In this document: piece by piece, positions 8,783 to 15,929 of the stretch | How the letters are laid out: each line of letters starts with the position of its first letter | How positions within the stretch are numbered: position 1 is the first letter of the stretch | NCBI GenBank assembly: GCA_023251895.1 | Contig: JAHEXX010000009.1 | Coordinates: forward strand, 1-33,503 | Source: a bacterium | GTDB taxonomy: Bacteria > Actinomycetota > UBA4738 > HRBIN12 | Direction of reading: 5' to 3' | DNA: 33,503 bases | Translations under genes and position numbers: made by a program | The notes under the pieces: generated by a model | The model's database searches: none | What the model was told of the DNA's origin: nothing | Seen by the model: the letters and a program-made list of their open reading frames with translations, nothing else

Positions 8783-9943
8783 TCAGGGTACGAGCTTGCG
8801 GAGGCGCGCGCCCGCCTCTCGGAGGGTTTCCAGCCTCTTGCAGAACGAGAACCGCACGACGTCCCGGCCCGGCTCCGGCTCCGAGAAGAACGACGACCCC
8901 GGGACCACCGCCACCCCGACGTGCTGGACCATGTGCTCGGCCACATCGACGTCGCTCCCCAGCCCGAGGTGTCCGATCCCGGCCATCACGTAGTAGGCGC
9001 CCCGCGGCGGGGAGGCCTCGAACCCCGTCACCCCCAGGATCTCCATCATCAGGGCGCGGCGCTCCGCGTACTCGCGCGCCGTCTGCTCGTAGTACGCCTC
9101 CGGAAGCCCGAGGGCCGTCACCCCGGCGTGCTGGAGGGGCGTCGGCGCCCCGACGGTCAGGAAGTCGTGGACCTTGCGGATCCCATCCACCAGCTCGGGC
9201 GGCGCCACCGCCCATCCCACACGCCACCCCGTGACCGCGTACGTCTTCGACAGCGCGCTGATCGTGACCGTGCGGTCCTCCAGCCCTGGGATCGTGGCCG
9301 GCGGAACGTGCACGGCGCCGTCGTAGGTGATGTGCTCGTAGATCTCGTCGGTGAAGGCCACGACTCCCCACCGCCCGCACAACTCGGCCACGAGCTCGAG
9401 CTCCTCGCGGGAGAAGACCTTCCCCGTGGGGTTGTTCGGCGTGTTGATGATGATCCCGCGGGTACGCTCCCCGAAGGCGGTCCGGAGCTCGCCCTGGTCG
9501 AAGGTCCAGTCCGGCGGATGGAGCGTCACGTACCGGGGCACCGCGCCTGCCAGGATCGTGTCGGGCCCATAGTTCTCGTAGTACGGCTCGAAGATCACGA
9601 CCTCGTCCCCGGGGTCGAGGATGCCCAGGATCGAGGAGATCATGGCCTCGGTGGACCCGCACGTGACGCAGACCTGCCGCTCGGGGTCCACCGCCATCCC
9701 GTAGGTCCGCTCGTACTTCGCGGCGATGGCCTCGCGGAGCTCCAGCTCCCCCCAGGTGATCGGGTACTGGTTCAGGTCCAGGTCGATGGCCCGGCGGGCC
9801 GCCGCCTTCACGTCCTCGGGCGCGGCGAAGTCGGGGAACCCCTGGGCCAGGTTGATGGCGTCGTGTTCCATAGCCAGCCGGGTCATCTCGCGGATGACCG
9901 ACTCGGTGAACCCCACCGTCCTGGACGACGTCCTGATGTCCAT
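8783..9943 (-). CDS. Class I/II (fold-type I) PLP aminotransferase
   Basis: A 386-residue cytoplasmic enzyme. The Schiff-base lysine is K233 in ISALSKTYAVTGWRVGW, with the phosphate-binding serine and R241 nearby. NTPNNPTGK (168-175) gives the PLP-contacting asparagine, and FTDEIYEH (197-204) gives the aspartate and tyrosine that hold the ring. INLAQGFPDF near the N-terminus and the C-terminal VVRFSFCK arginine region are typical of aspartate/kynurenine-type (KAT-like) aminotransferases. The ATG at 9943 follows CGGAGGGGAG. It is divergent from the amidase with only 47 bp between. Substrate is uncertain; aromatic or methionine-type amino acids are common for this subgroup. Confidence 0.92.
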   Translation of the reverse strand: MDIRTSSRTVGFTESVIREMTRLAMEHDAINLAQGFPDFAAPEDVKAAARRAIDLDLNQYPITWGELELREAIAAKYERTYGMAVDPERQVCVTCGSTEAMISSILGILDPGDEVVIFEPYYENYGPDTILAGAVPRYVTLHPPDWTFDQGELRTAFGERTRGIIINTPNNPTGKVFSREELELVAELCGRWGVVAFTDEIYEHITYDGAVHVPPATIPGLEDRTVTISALSKTYAVTGWRVGWAVAPPELVDGIRKVHDFLTVGAPTPLQHAGVTALGLPEAYYEQTAREYAERRALMMEILGVTGFEASPPRGAYYVMAGIGHLGLGSDVDVAEHMVQHVGVAVVPGSSFFSEPEPGRDVVRFSFCKRLETLREAGARLRKLVP

Positions 9944-9977
9944 CTCCCCTCCGCCCGGTTCCCGCCGAGGAACCCCG

Positions 9978-9983
9978 TATCGT
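9978..9983 (+). promoter_or_regulatory. Candidate -10 box for leaderless amidase mRNA
   Basis: TATCGT lies seven bases before the amidase GTG at 9991, and there is no Shine-Dalgarno in the gap. Transcription could therefore begin at the start codon itself. No convincing -35 is visible. Confidence 0.3.
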
Positions 9984-9990
9984 ATCGCCC

Positions 9991-11382
9991 GTGATCGCCG
10001 ACCTCGCCCGCGCCGTCCGGGAACGACGCGCGTCGTCCCGGGAACTGGTCGGGATGGCCCTGGAGCGGATCGAGAAGCTGAACGGCGAGCTGAACGCGGT
10101 GGTCCGGCTTCGGGGCGAGCAGGCGCTGGAGGAGGCCGCCGCCCTGGACGAGCGGGTGGCCGGCGGCGAGGACCCCGGGCCGCTCGTCGGCGTGCCGTTC
10201 CTGGTCAAGGACCTCGAGGACCTGACGGGGTTGCCGACCACGAGCGGCTCGCAGCTGTTCGCCGACGCGGCGCCGGCCGCGCGCGACGGCGCGGTGCCTC
10301 AACGCCTTCGCGCGGCCGGCGCCGTGCCCGTCGGCAAGTCCAACACGCCCGAGTTCGCATGCGAGGGCTTCACCGCCAACCTGCTGTTCGGCGTGACACG
10401 CAATCCCTGGGCCCCGGAGTGGTCGCCCGGGGGCTCGAGCGGCGGATCTGGCGCGGCGATCGCGGCCGGGATGGTCCCCATCGCCACCGCCACCGACACC
10501 GGCGGATCGATCCGCATCCCCGCCGCCTTCTGCGGCCTGGCCGGGATCAAGCCCACCAACGGGACCGTGTCGCGCGACCTCGCCCTGGCCTGGCCCGACC
10601 TCACCACGTGCGGCCCCCTGGGGGCCACGGTCGACGACGTCCGGCTTCTGCTCTCGGTCGAGGCCGATCCCATCCCCGGCGACCCGTCCGTGCGCCCCGC
10701 CCGGAGGCCGGGGCCTCGCGGCCTCCCCGCCCGGGTCCTCGCCGCTCCCCGATTCACGCCTTGGGGGCCGCTGCCGGAGGCCGTCGAGGGGGCATTCGAC
10801 GACGCCCTGGTCGCGATGGAACGCAGCCTTGGGCTTCCGGTCGAGCCGATCGAGCCCGACGCCATCTTCCGCGCGGGCAACCCGGACGAGGACTGGTTCT
10901 TGCTGGCCGGGCCCGAGCTGGTGACCTGGGTGGGGCGGGATACCGTCGAGTCGTCGATGGACCTTCTCCATCCCTCCACTCGGGAGTTCCTCGAGGCGGG
11001 TCTCCGGGTCACGCTCGACGATTATCTGGCGGCCCGGCAGCGGCGGCTCGAGTACACCCGGGAGCTGGACGAGCTGCTCGGCGACGACGGGGTGATCGCC
11101 ACCCCCACTCTTGCCTCGGCGGGGTGGCTGGCCGACGGACGCATGCCCGGTGCCGAGGAGCCCGGCGTGCCGGCCGAGGTCTACAACTGCGCCGTCCAGA
11201 ACGTGACCGGGCATCCGGCTATCTCGGTCCCCGCCGGGCGGTTCGACACCGGGGTGCCGTTCGGTATGCAGTTTACCGGCCCCCGGTTCCGCGACGACCT
11301 CCTGTTGGATCTGGCCGAAGCCTGGGAGCGAGCCCACCCCTGGCCCCCTACCGCGCCCGGCTTCGGGCCCTTCGAGGTCTAG
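9991..11382 (+). CDS. Amidase signature-family hydrolase
   Basis: A 463-residue enzyme that hydrolyses a carboxamide to acid and ammonia or amine. The Ser-cisSer-Lys catalytic set is readable: K73 in GVPFLVKD, the serine pair in [10 protein letters not shown] (cis-Ser about S150) and the nucleophile S173 in [21 protein letters not shown] completes the amidase signature. VSVPAG-type and GMQFTGPRF segments near the C-terminus are also typical. The sequence is not obviously GatA, because no gatB or gatC is near. The GTG at 9991 lacks a Shine-Dalgarno. Its stop shares CTAG (11379-11382) with the convergent ureohydrolase. Substrate unknown. Confidence 0.92.
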   Translation: MIADLARAVRERRASSRELVGMALERIEKLNGELNAVVRLRGEQALEEAAALDERVAGGEDPGPLVGVPFLVKDLEDLTGLPTTSGSQLFADAAPAARDGAVPQRLRAAGAVPVGKSNTPEFACEGFTANLLFGVTRNPWAPEWSPGGSSGGSGAAIAAGMVPIATATDTGGSIRIPAAFCGLAGIKPTNGTVSRDLALAWPDLTTCGPLGATVDDVRLLLSVEADPIPGDPSVRPARRPGPRGLPARVLAAPRFTPWGPLPEAVEGAFDDALVAMERSLGLPVEPIEPDAIFRAGNPDEDWFLLAGPELVTWVGRDTVESSMDLLHPSTREFLEAGLRVTLDDYLAARQRRLEYTRELDELLGDDGVIATPTLASAGWLADGRMPGAEEPGVPAEVYNCAVQNVTGHPAISVPAGRFDTGVPFGMQFTGPRFRDDLLLDLAEAWERAHPWPPTAPGFGPFEV

Positions 11383-12365
11383 ACCGGATCGGTCTGCCTC
11401 GCGAACAGCGCGAGGAGCTCGTAGGCCACGTGTGACGCGGCGACCGAGGTCAGCTCGGCGTGGTCGTACGGCGGCGAAACCTCCACGATGTCGGCGCCGA
11501 CGAACCGCAGGCCGGCCAGGCCGCGGAGGATCCCGAGGAGCTCCCGGGTGGTGAGCCCTCCCGCCTCGGGCGTTCCGGTCCCCGGTGCGTGGGCGGGATC
11601 GAGCACGTCGATGTCGACCGAGACGTAGACCGGCGCGTCGCCCAGACGGGCCCGCACGCGCGCGACGGTTCCGGCGATCCCGGCGGTCTCCAGGTCCATG
11701 GCCGTCACGACGGCGAACCCGAACCCCTCGTCCTCGAGGAGGTCGTTCGGAGTGAACAGGGGGCCCCGGATCCCGACGTGCGTCGCCCGGTCCTCGAGCA
11801 GCAGCCCCTCCTCCCACGCCCGACGGAACGGGGTGCCGTGGGTGTAGGGCATGCCGAAGTACGTGTCCCACGTGTCCAGGTGCGCGTCGAAGTGGAGCAG
11901 GGCGACGGGGCCGTGCCGGCGGTTCATCACGCGAAGCAGCGGCAGGGCGATCGTGTGGTCCCCCCCGATCGACAGCAACCGCGAGGCGCCGGCCAGCACG
12001 TCCTCGGCGGTCGCCTCGATCTGGCCGATGGCCTCGCCGATGTCGAACGGGTTGCAGGCCACGTCGCCGGCGTCGGCCACCTGCATCGCGGCGAAGGGCT
12101 GGACGTCCAGGCCGGGGTGGTACGCGCGGAGCAGGCGGGTGGCGTTGCGGACCGCGTGGGGGCCGAACCGGGCCCCGGGACGGTAGGTGGTGCCGCTGTC
12201 GAAGGGGATGCCGAGGACGGCGACGTCGCAGCGCTCGACCTCGTCCCGCCGGGGGAGGCGGGCGAACGTGGAAGGCCCGGCGAACCGCGGAACCTCGCGA
12301 GGATCGACCGGACCGACCGGCGCCGGCCGCTCCTCGGGGCCCTGGTCTTGGGGCAGCTCGGTCAT
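11379..12365 (-). CDS. Ureohydrolase (agmatinase/arginase family)
   Basis: A 328-residue manganese-type hydrolase of guanidino compounds. All six dinuclear-metal ligands are present: H137 (GGDH), D160, H162 and D164 (HFDAHLD), and D251 and D253 ([14 protein letters not shown]). The family ending [10 protein letters not shown] follows the last pair. Length and the motif [11 protein letters not shown] suit agmatinase or guanidinobutyrase better than arginase, but this subfamily is often misassigned by motif alone. The ATG at 12365 is preferred; a GTG nine bases upstream is an alternative because GGGAG sits unusually close to the ATG. It is convergent with the amidase, and both could feed nitrogen salvage. 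Confidence 0.9.
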   Translation of the reverse strand: MTELPQDQGPEERPAPVGPVDPREVPRFAGPSTFARLPRRDEVERCDVAVLGIPFDSGTTYRPGARFGPHAVRNATRLLRAYHPGLDVQPFAAMQVADAGDVACNPFDIGEAIGQIEATAEDVLAGASRLLSIGGDHTIALPLLRVMNRRHGPVALLHFDAHLDTWDTYFGMPYTHGTPFRRAWEEGLLLEDRATHVGIRGPLFTPNDLLEDEGFGFAVVTAMDLETAGIAGTVARVRARLGDAPVYVSVDIDVLDPAHAPGTGTPEAGGLTTRELLGILRGLAGLRFVGADIVEVSPPYDHAELTSVAASHVAYELLALFARQTDPV

Positions 12366-12509
12366 GGCTCCCACAGGCTACCGGACCCTCCGCCGTGACC
12401 GGCGATGGCCCACCGGAGCCCAGCCGGAGGTCCCCCTCGAGGCGGTGCTGTCGTCCGTTCCCTTCCGAGCTCCCGAGTGCTCAGATGATTTCGAAAGGGG
12501 GTGTGGTCC

Positions 12510-12839
12510 GTGTACGTGTTCGCCGCTGTGCTGGTGCTCGGTCTGGTGGTGGCGAAGCTGGTGGACCTGGTCGGGGCCTTCGTGAAGCTGCCCCGGGGCG
12601 TTCGCCTGATCCTCGCGTTCGTGCTGGGTGTCCTCGGAACCTGGGCGGCCGACTACTCGCTATTCGCGAGCTGGGGCATCACGTTCCGGGCGATTTGGAT
12701 GGGCCCGGTGGCCACCGGCCTCATGCTCGGCGGGATCGCCGCGTTCTGGCACGAGGTGCTGGACCTGGTGGCTTCGGCCACGCGCAGGGTCCACGATCAG
12801 GCCACCGAGATCGAGACGCGCATCCCGCGGGCAGCGTAG
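12510..12839 (+). CDS. Small membrane protein of unknown function
   Basis: A 109-residue protein with three hydrophobic stretches (about residues 2-22, 29-45 and 55-75) and a charged helical C-terminus ending ETRIPRAA. I do not recognise a family. AAAGGGGGTG at 12494-12503 matches the anti-Shine-Dalgarno pattern and places the start at GTG 12510 with six bases spacing. The in-frame GTG at 12501 falls within the ribosome-binding site and is rejected. The gene ends 21 bp before a perfect hairpin shared with the convergent gene. Confidence 0.7.
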   Translation: MYVFAAVLVLGLVVAKLVDLVGAFVKLPRGVRLILAFVLGVLGTWAADYSLFASWGITFRAIWMGPVATGLMLGGIAAFWHEVLDLVASATRRVHDQATEIETRIPRAA

Positions 12840-12860
12840 CCGCGGGTCGGACGGGGTTTC

Positions 12861-12893
12861 CCGAAGGGGCCGTCCCGAGGACGGCCCCTTCGG
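12861..12893. terminator. Bidirectional hairpin terminator, perfect 15-bp stem
   Basis: Bases 12861-12875 pair perfectly with 12879-12893 around a three-base CGA loop. It sits between two convergent stops (12839 and 12897). There is no T-run on either side, so it is either a non-canonical intrinsic terminator or an mRNA end-protecting stem. Confidence 0.7.
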
Positions 12894-12896
12894 TCG

Positions 12897-13235
12897 TCAG
12901 TCGGTCTTGTCGGATGGACCGGAGGACCCGAATCGGCTCCGGATCTGGTCGCCGGCCTCCGACAGCGTGGTCGACATCGCGTCGCCGAACGCCCGCGCGG
13001 CGTTCCCCAGGCTCTTCTTCGCCTCGGGGTCCCGCAACGTCTCGCCGAGAGCGGTGAAGGCCTGGTCGAGCTGCCGGGTCACGCCCTGGACCGCCTCCTC
13101 GAGCTTCCTCCGGTCTTCCAGCGAGTTCGCGCCGAGCTGCTCGCCGCGCAGTTTGTAGCGCTCCGCGAGCATCCGGCTCCATTCGGCGAACCGGTCGCCG
13201 ACCTCGTCCCAAGCATCCTTCGTGTTCCCCGCCAT
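12897..13235 (-). CDS. Small helical hypothetical protein
   Basis: A 112-residue, highly charged, probably all-helical soluble protein with no cysteine and no signal. Two predicted helical halves are joined around residues 60-70, and the tail is serine-rich (RFGSSGPSDKTD). I do not recognise the family. The ATG at 13235 follows AGGAGGT with about ten bases spacing, the strongest ribosome-binding site nearby, so the gene should be well translated. It converges on the 12.5-kb membrane-protein gene across a perfect hairpin. Confidence 0.7.
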   Translation of the reverse strand: MAGNTKDAWDEVGDRFAEWSRMLAERYKLRGEQLGANSLEDRRKLEEAVQGVTRQLDQAFTALGETLRDPEAKKSLGNAARAFGDAMSTTLSEAGDQIRSRFGSSGPSDKTD

Positions 13236-13280
13236 GGTCGCGTAACCTCCTGGATCGATCGGTTCCGAGTGTACCGACGG

Positions 13281-13841
13281 TCAGTGACAACCGCCGAAGG
13301 AGAAGTGGCCCGGGTCCGAAGTGGGAACGGATTGGCACCAGCCCGCTTCCTTCAGGGCGGCCACCACCGACGGAGAGCGAACGGCGGCCTCGCTGACGTC
13401 GATCGCAGCGCCCAGCTGATGATACGAACGGCCCGGGGCCGCACACTCTCCGGCACAACCGTTCGAATCTCCGCAGATGCGTCTACAGGCCGCCCTCTGC
13501 TGGGCACACGAGCGATAGCTCTGCACCACTTCGATCCGCGACCCCAGGGCCCGCTCGGCCGCCCTGAACGCGCGCATGGCGATGGGCTGAAGCGTCACAT
13601 CGTGCTGGGTTCGAAGTGGCGGGGGTGTGGCACAAGGATCATCCGGCCTCAGCACACCGTCTCCCGATCTCCCGAACCGGAGGAACACGCCAACGGCCAC
13701 CACCGCGAGGAGAGCGAGCACTGCGGCCGAGCGGCGTCGTCGCTTTAGGACCGTCGCCCGTCTGCGCTTCGCCCGACCGCCCACGCGACCCAGGGTAGCC
13801 GCACGCGCGTCCGAGCCTCCGCCCAATGGCTCAGATGCCAT
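13281..13841 (-). CDS. M15-family D-Ala-D-Ala carboxypeptidase-like protein, membrane anchored
   Basis: A 186-residue protein. A basic N-terminus (KRRRATVLKRRRR) precedes one transmembrane segment (about 38-55), leaving an outside domain. The zinc-peptidase motif set is visible: SYRSCAQQ, then SYHQLGAAIDVS with H141 and D148, and SDPGHFSFGG with H179 and D176 in the position of the catalytic acid. Aspartate there instead of the commoner glutamate is a point to check. Six cysteines between residues 112 and 185 suggest disulfides. The family cleaves cell-wall peptides. The ATG at 13841 follows GGGGAGGTGGGGG. It is divergent from the riboswitch-controlled gene. Confidence 0.82.
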   Translation of the reverse strand: MASEPLGGGSDARAATLGRVGGRAKRRRATVLKRRRRSAAVLALLAVVAVGVFLRFGRSGDGVLRPDDPCATPPPLRTQHDVTLQPIAMRAFRAAERALGSRIEVVQSYRSCAQQRAACRRICGDSNGCAGECAAPGRSYHQLGAAIDVSEAAVRSPSVVAALKEAGWCQSVPTSDPGHFSFGGCH

Positions 13842-13916
13842 CCCCCACCTCCCCCACAGAAATCGGTCGGACCGTGGCGTACGAAAGGCTCCCCCTCGAG
13901 CGATGTAAGAAGCGGT

Positions 13917-13992
13917 CCACGAAAGGGCAAACCCGTCGAGAGGCGGGGACGCAAAGCCAGGGGCCTCGTCGAGAGGTGGCCCGGTTGCCGAA
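13917..13992 (+). promoter_or_regulatory. c-di-GMP-I (GEMM) riboswitch aptamer
   Basis: The conserved core is easy to read: GGGCAAACC (13925-13933), a CCCGTC/GGCGGG hairpin closed by a GAGA tetraloop, GGGGACGCAAAGCC (13945-13958), a second G+C-rich hairpin and a closing CCGGTTGCCG (13981-13990). GGCAA at 13926-13930 pairs with TTGCC at 13985-13989 to form P1. This matches the class I c-di-GMP aptamer seen in Vibrio Vc2. The Shine-Dalgarno AAAGGAG begins at 13991, directly after P1, so translation control is more likely than termination. No terminator hairpin lies between aptamer and ATG. Confidence 0.92.
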
Positions 13993-13997
13993 AGGAG
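13991..13997 (+). promoter_or_regulatory. Shine-Dalgarno abutting the riboswitch P1 stem
   Basis: AAAGGAG ends seven bases before the ATG at 14005 and begins immediately after the aptamer's closing stem. Ligand-dependent P1 formation would change its accessibility. Confidence 0.75.
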
Positions 13998-14004
13998 TAT
14001 TCAG

Positions 14005-14766
14005 ATGCCGCCGCTGAGGCCTCTCTACGCCGAGAGGGTGCGCCTCAAGCTCACCATCCTGAGCGCCGCGCTGGTCGGCCTCCTCGCCTCCCCGGCTCTT
14101 GCCGAAACCTGGGCCGGGCCGGTGGACGCCGTCGGGGCGTGGCGCGTTGCCGACCTCGCGACGGCGGGATCGTTCTTCGACCAACCGGACAGCATGGTCG
14201 TCGGGAGCAACGTCACGCGGTTCGAAAGCTTCGCTGCGTTCGAGGCGACCCAGAGCATCTCCACGAAGCTCGTGATGTACGACATCGAGTCCTGGCGCCG
14301 CACCCCACAGATCGAGCAGCAGTACCCGAAGAGGTACATGCGTCGTTTCGTCCTGCTGGCACATCAGCGGGGGCTGGTGGCGATCCTCGCTCCGGCCCGG
14401 AACATCGTCGCGCCGTCACTCGGGTGCAATGGGCGGCTGGGCGAGACCCTCACCGAGGCCTTCATCAGGTGTGGCCTCGCCGGCGTGCCCGCCGACTACC
14501 TGCTCCTCCAGTCGCAGAGATTGGAGTGCGATCTCGGGTCGTTCACGTGGTTCGTGCAGCAGGCGAGGACACAGGTGCAAGGACGGTTACTCGTGGAGTT
14601 GACGGTCGCGTGGAACTCCCCGTGCGTGACCCCCGACGCCGTGGTGAACGCATGGAACGCGGCTCGTCCCTACGCCGACGGTTTCGCCCTGTGGGGCGTG
14701 GGCGGAGTGCGAGCGGATATCGCCATCGCCGCGCTGACCACGATCAACGCCATGAGGATGGCGTGA
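14005..14766 (+). CDS. Secreted protein of unknown function under c-di-GMP riboswitch control
   Basis: A 253-residue protein with a signal peptide: basic RVRLKL, a hydrophobic core and ALA|E giving predicted cleavage after residue 33. The mature part contains LVMYDIESWRRTP, then MRRFVLLAHQRGLVAILAPARN, WFVQQARTQVQGRLLVELTV and a late ADGFALWGVGG. Such strand-helix alternation with a YDIE strand end resembles a glycoside-hydrolase-like TIM barrel, but I do not recognise a family and call no activity. Two cysteine pairs could form disulfides. The ATG has an excellent Shine-Dalgarno directly after the c-di-GMP-I aptamer, so expression should follow c-di-GMP level. A role in surface or matrix behaviour is inference. 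Confidence 0.85.
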   Translation: MPPLRPLYAERVRLKLTILSAALVGLLASPALAETWAGPVDAVGAWRVADLATAGSFFDQPDSMVVGSNVTRFESFAAFEATQSISTKLVMYDIESWRRTPQIEQQYPKRYMRRFVLLAHQRGLVAILAPARNIVAPSLGCNGRLGETLTEAFIRCGLAGVPADYLLLQSQRLECDLGSFTWFVQQARTQVQGRLLVELTVAWNSPCVTPDAVVNAWNAARPYADGFALWGVGGVRADIAIAALTTINAMRMA

Positions 14767-14780
14767 GAGGGCCCAGAGCC

Positions 14781-15077
14781 ATGGGCGCGGAGCATCCTGC
14801 GGCTTGGGACAGGGTCAGGGTGCGTAGGTTGCACACGCAGACCTCGCTCTGGCTCGGGTTGGTGGTCCGGGCGGAGCGGGTCGACGTCTACACGCGAAGC
14901 TCAACCGGCGCATGGGTTCGGAGCACGGTCGATCGCGAGGTGAACGACCCGCGGCTCGATCAGCTGTTCGAGTGGCTGTGTTCGATCGGCGAGGAGGCCG
15001 AGCTGACGGAGGTGGAGGGCACGTGGGGCGCCGGCGGTCCGGTGCTCCTGACCGATGTGCCCCCGCGTCCGGTGTGA
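14781..15077 (+). CDS. Small hypothetical protein (98 aa)
   Basis: A 98-residue acidic soluble protein without signal or membrane segment. It begins MGAEHPAAWDRVRVRRL and ends LLTDVPPRPV. Third codon positions are strongly G/C as in neighbouring genes, and GAGAGG lies about nine bases before the ATG at 14781. It starts 14 bp after the riboswitch-controlled gene, so it probably shares that transcript. No family is recognised. The antisense frames over it look like shadows. Confidence 0.6.
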   Translation: MGAEHPAAWDRVRVRRLHTQTSLWLGLVVRAERVDVYTRSSTGAWVRSTVDREVNDPRLDQLFEWLCSIGEEAELTEVEGTWGAGGPVLLTDVPPRPV

Positions 15078-15122
15078 TGCGCGCGCCCGGGCATGAGCCC
15101 GGATCGGTTGGGCTGGCGCTCC

Positions 15123-15158
15123 GGAGGGTGGAGCCGCGGGTCCGCGGCTCCACCCTCC
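15123..15158. terminator. Bidirectional hairpin terminator, perfect 16-17-bp stem
   Basis: Bases 15123-15139 are the exact reverse complement of 15142-15158, leaving a two-base apex, or 16 pairs with a GGTC loop. It lies between the convergent stops at 15077 and 15172 and has no T-run. Confidence 0.7.
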
Positions 15159-15171
15159 TGCCCCGCCGCGA

Positions 15172-15729
15172 TCACACCACGTGGATGGTCCCCTGCATCC
15201 ACGGGTGGATGATGCAGATGTAGTACAGCGTCGTTCCGGCGTGCGCCGAAACCACCTCCGAGATGCTGCCGTGGCTGCAGCCCTGTTGGGGGTCGAAGTT
15301 CGGGCACAGGAACAGCGAATCCCCCGGTCGGTCCAGGCCTTTCGTGGAATCGGGGTCGACCCTGACCACAACGGGGGGCTGACCGAAGCCGTTCGGGAAG
15401 TGCGCGGCCCCGGCCGTGGAGCAGACGTCGGTGGGATCCTGGCCGCAGCCGAACACCTCGTCGAACGTGTTCGGCCGATCCGACCTGTTCACGATGGTAA
15501 TCGTGTGCGGATCCGAGTTGTCGTCCGCCTTCACCCAGCGGACCCTGGCGCCGCTCTGCACCCAGATGGCCCCCGGCTGGAAGCGCAGGGTCTCCGCGAC
15601 GAGGGCGTTCCGCTTGAAGATCCCATGACCCACGATCTTGACGACGTGGCCGTCGGACGATCCGGCGGCGATGCCTCCAAGGACGGTCATGACGGCGAAC
15701 GAGGTGAGAAGAACGAGGAACTTACGCAT
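15172..15729 (-). CDS. Secreted type 1 copper protein (cupredoxin)
   Basis: A 185-residue protein with an N-terminal signal peptide (RKFLVLLTSFAVMTVLGGIAAG). The type 1 copper site is readable: H75 in SDPHTITI, and C172, H175 and M178 in YICIIHPWMQG. The ligand loop C-x2-H-P-x-M has the short amicyanin-like spacing. Four more cysteines (C95, C103, C142, C151) could make two disulfides in a long insertion. The likely role is extracytoplasmic electron transfer or copper handling. The ATG at 15729 follows CGGAGGGAG. It lies downstream of cyclase 1 with a 200-bp gap, so it probably has its own promoter. Confidence 0.85.
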   Translation of the reverse strand: MRKFLVLLTSFAVMTVLGGIAAGSSDGHVVKIVGHGIFKRNALVAETLRFQPGAIWVQSGARVRWVKADDNSDPHTITIVNRSDRPNTFDEVFGCGQDPTDVCSTAGAAHFPNGFGQPPVVVRVDPDSTKGLDRPGDSLFLCPNFDPQQGCSHGSISEVVSAHAGTTLYYICIIHPWMQGTIHVV

Positions 15730-15902
15730 GACTCCCTCCGATCACGTGCAAGCTTCCGCGGGCATCAGGGTTCGATGCATGCGTCGGCGGGGGGCCCGCG
15801 CGCCGCAGGAGCTGCCGGTGACCGCACGGCCGGGATCTGCGACCGAGCTTCGAGAGGGGTCCTCGGAACGGTACGGGGGGGCCGCGCCATCGACTCCTTA
15901 CT

Positions 15903-15918
15903 ATCACACAATCACACA
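15903..15918. repeat. Tandem 8-bp repeat in front of the cupredoxin gene
   Basis: ATCACACA occurs twice in tandem, so the minus strand reads TGTGTGAT twice. It lies in the 200-bp stretch between the cyclase-1 stop (15930) and the cupredoxin start (15729). The repeat is direct rather than inverted, so it is not a standard CRP-type palindrome. Nothing else convincing was seen in this gap except a weak 41-codon frame. Confidence 0.4.
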
Positions 15919-15929
15919 ATCGCGAACCG

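Noticed and set aside
8312-9994. A 560-codon plus-strand frame over the VOC and aminotransferase genes
   Set aside because: Composition is shadow-like and the true genes in other frames and strand carry complete catalytic motifs.
8241-10241. Upstream extension of the substrate-binding protein frame
   Set aside because: The Tat signal, lipobox and Shine-Dalgarno fix the start at 8240; the extension runs antisense through the aminotransferase gene.
15765-15890. A 41-codon frame before the cupredoxin gene
   Set aside because: Proline/alanine/arginine-rich composition without family resemblance; the AAGGAG is only three bases from the ATG. Kept only as an observation.
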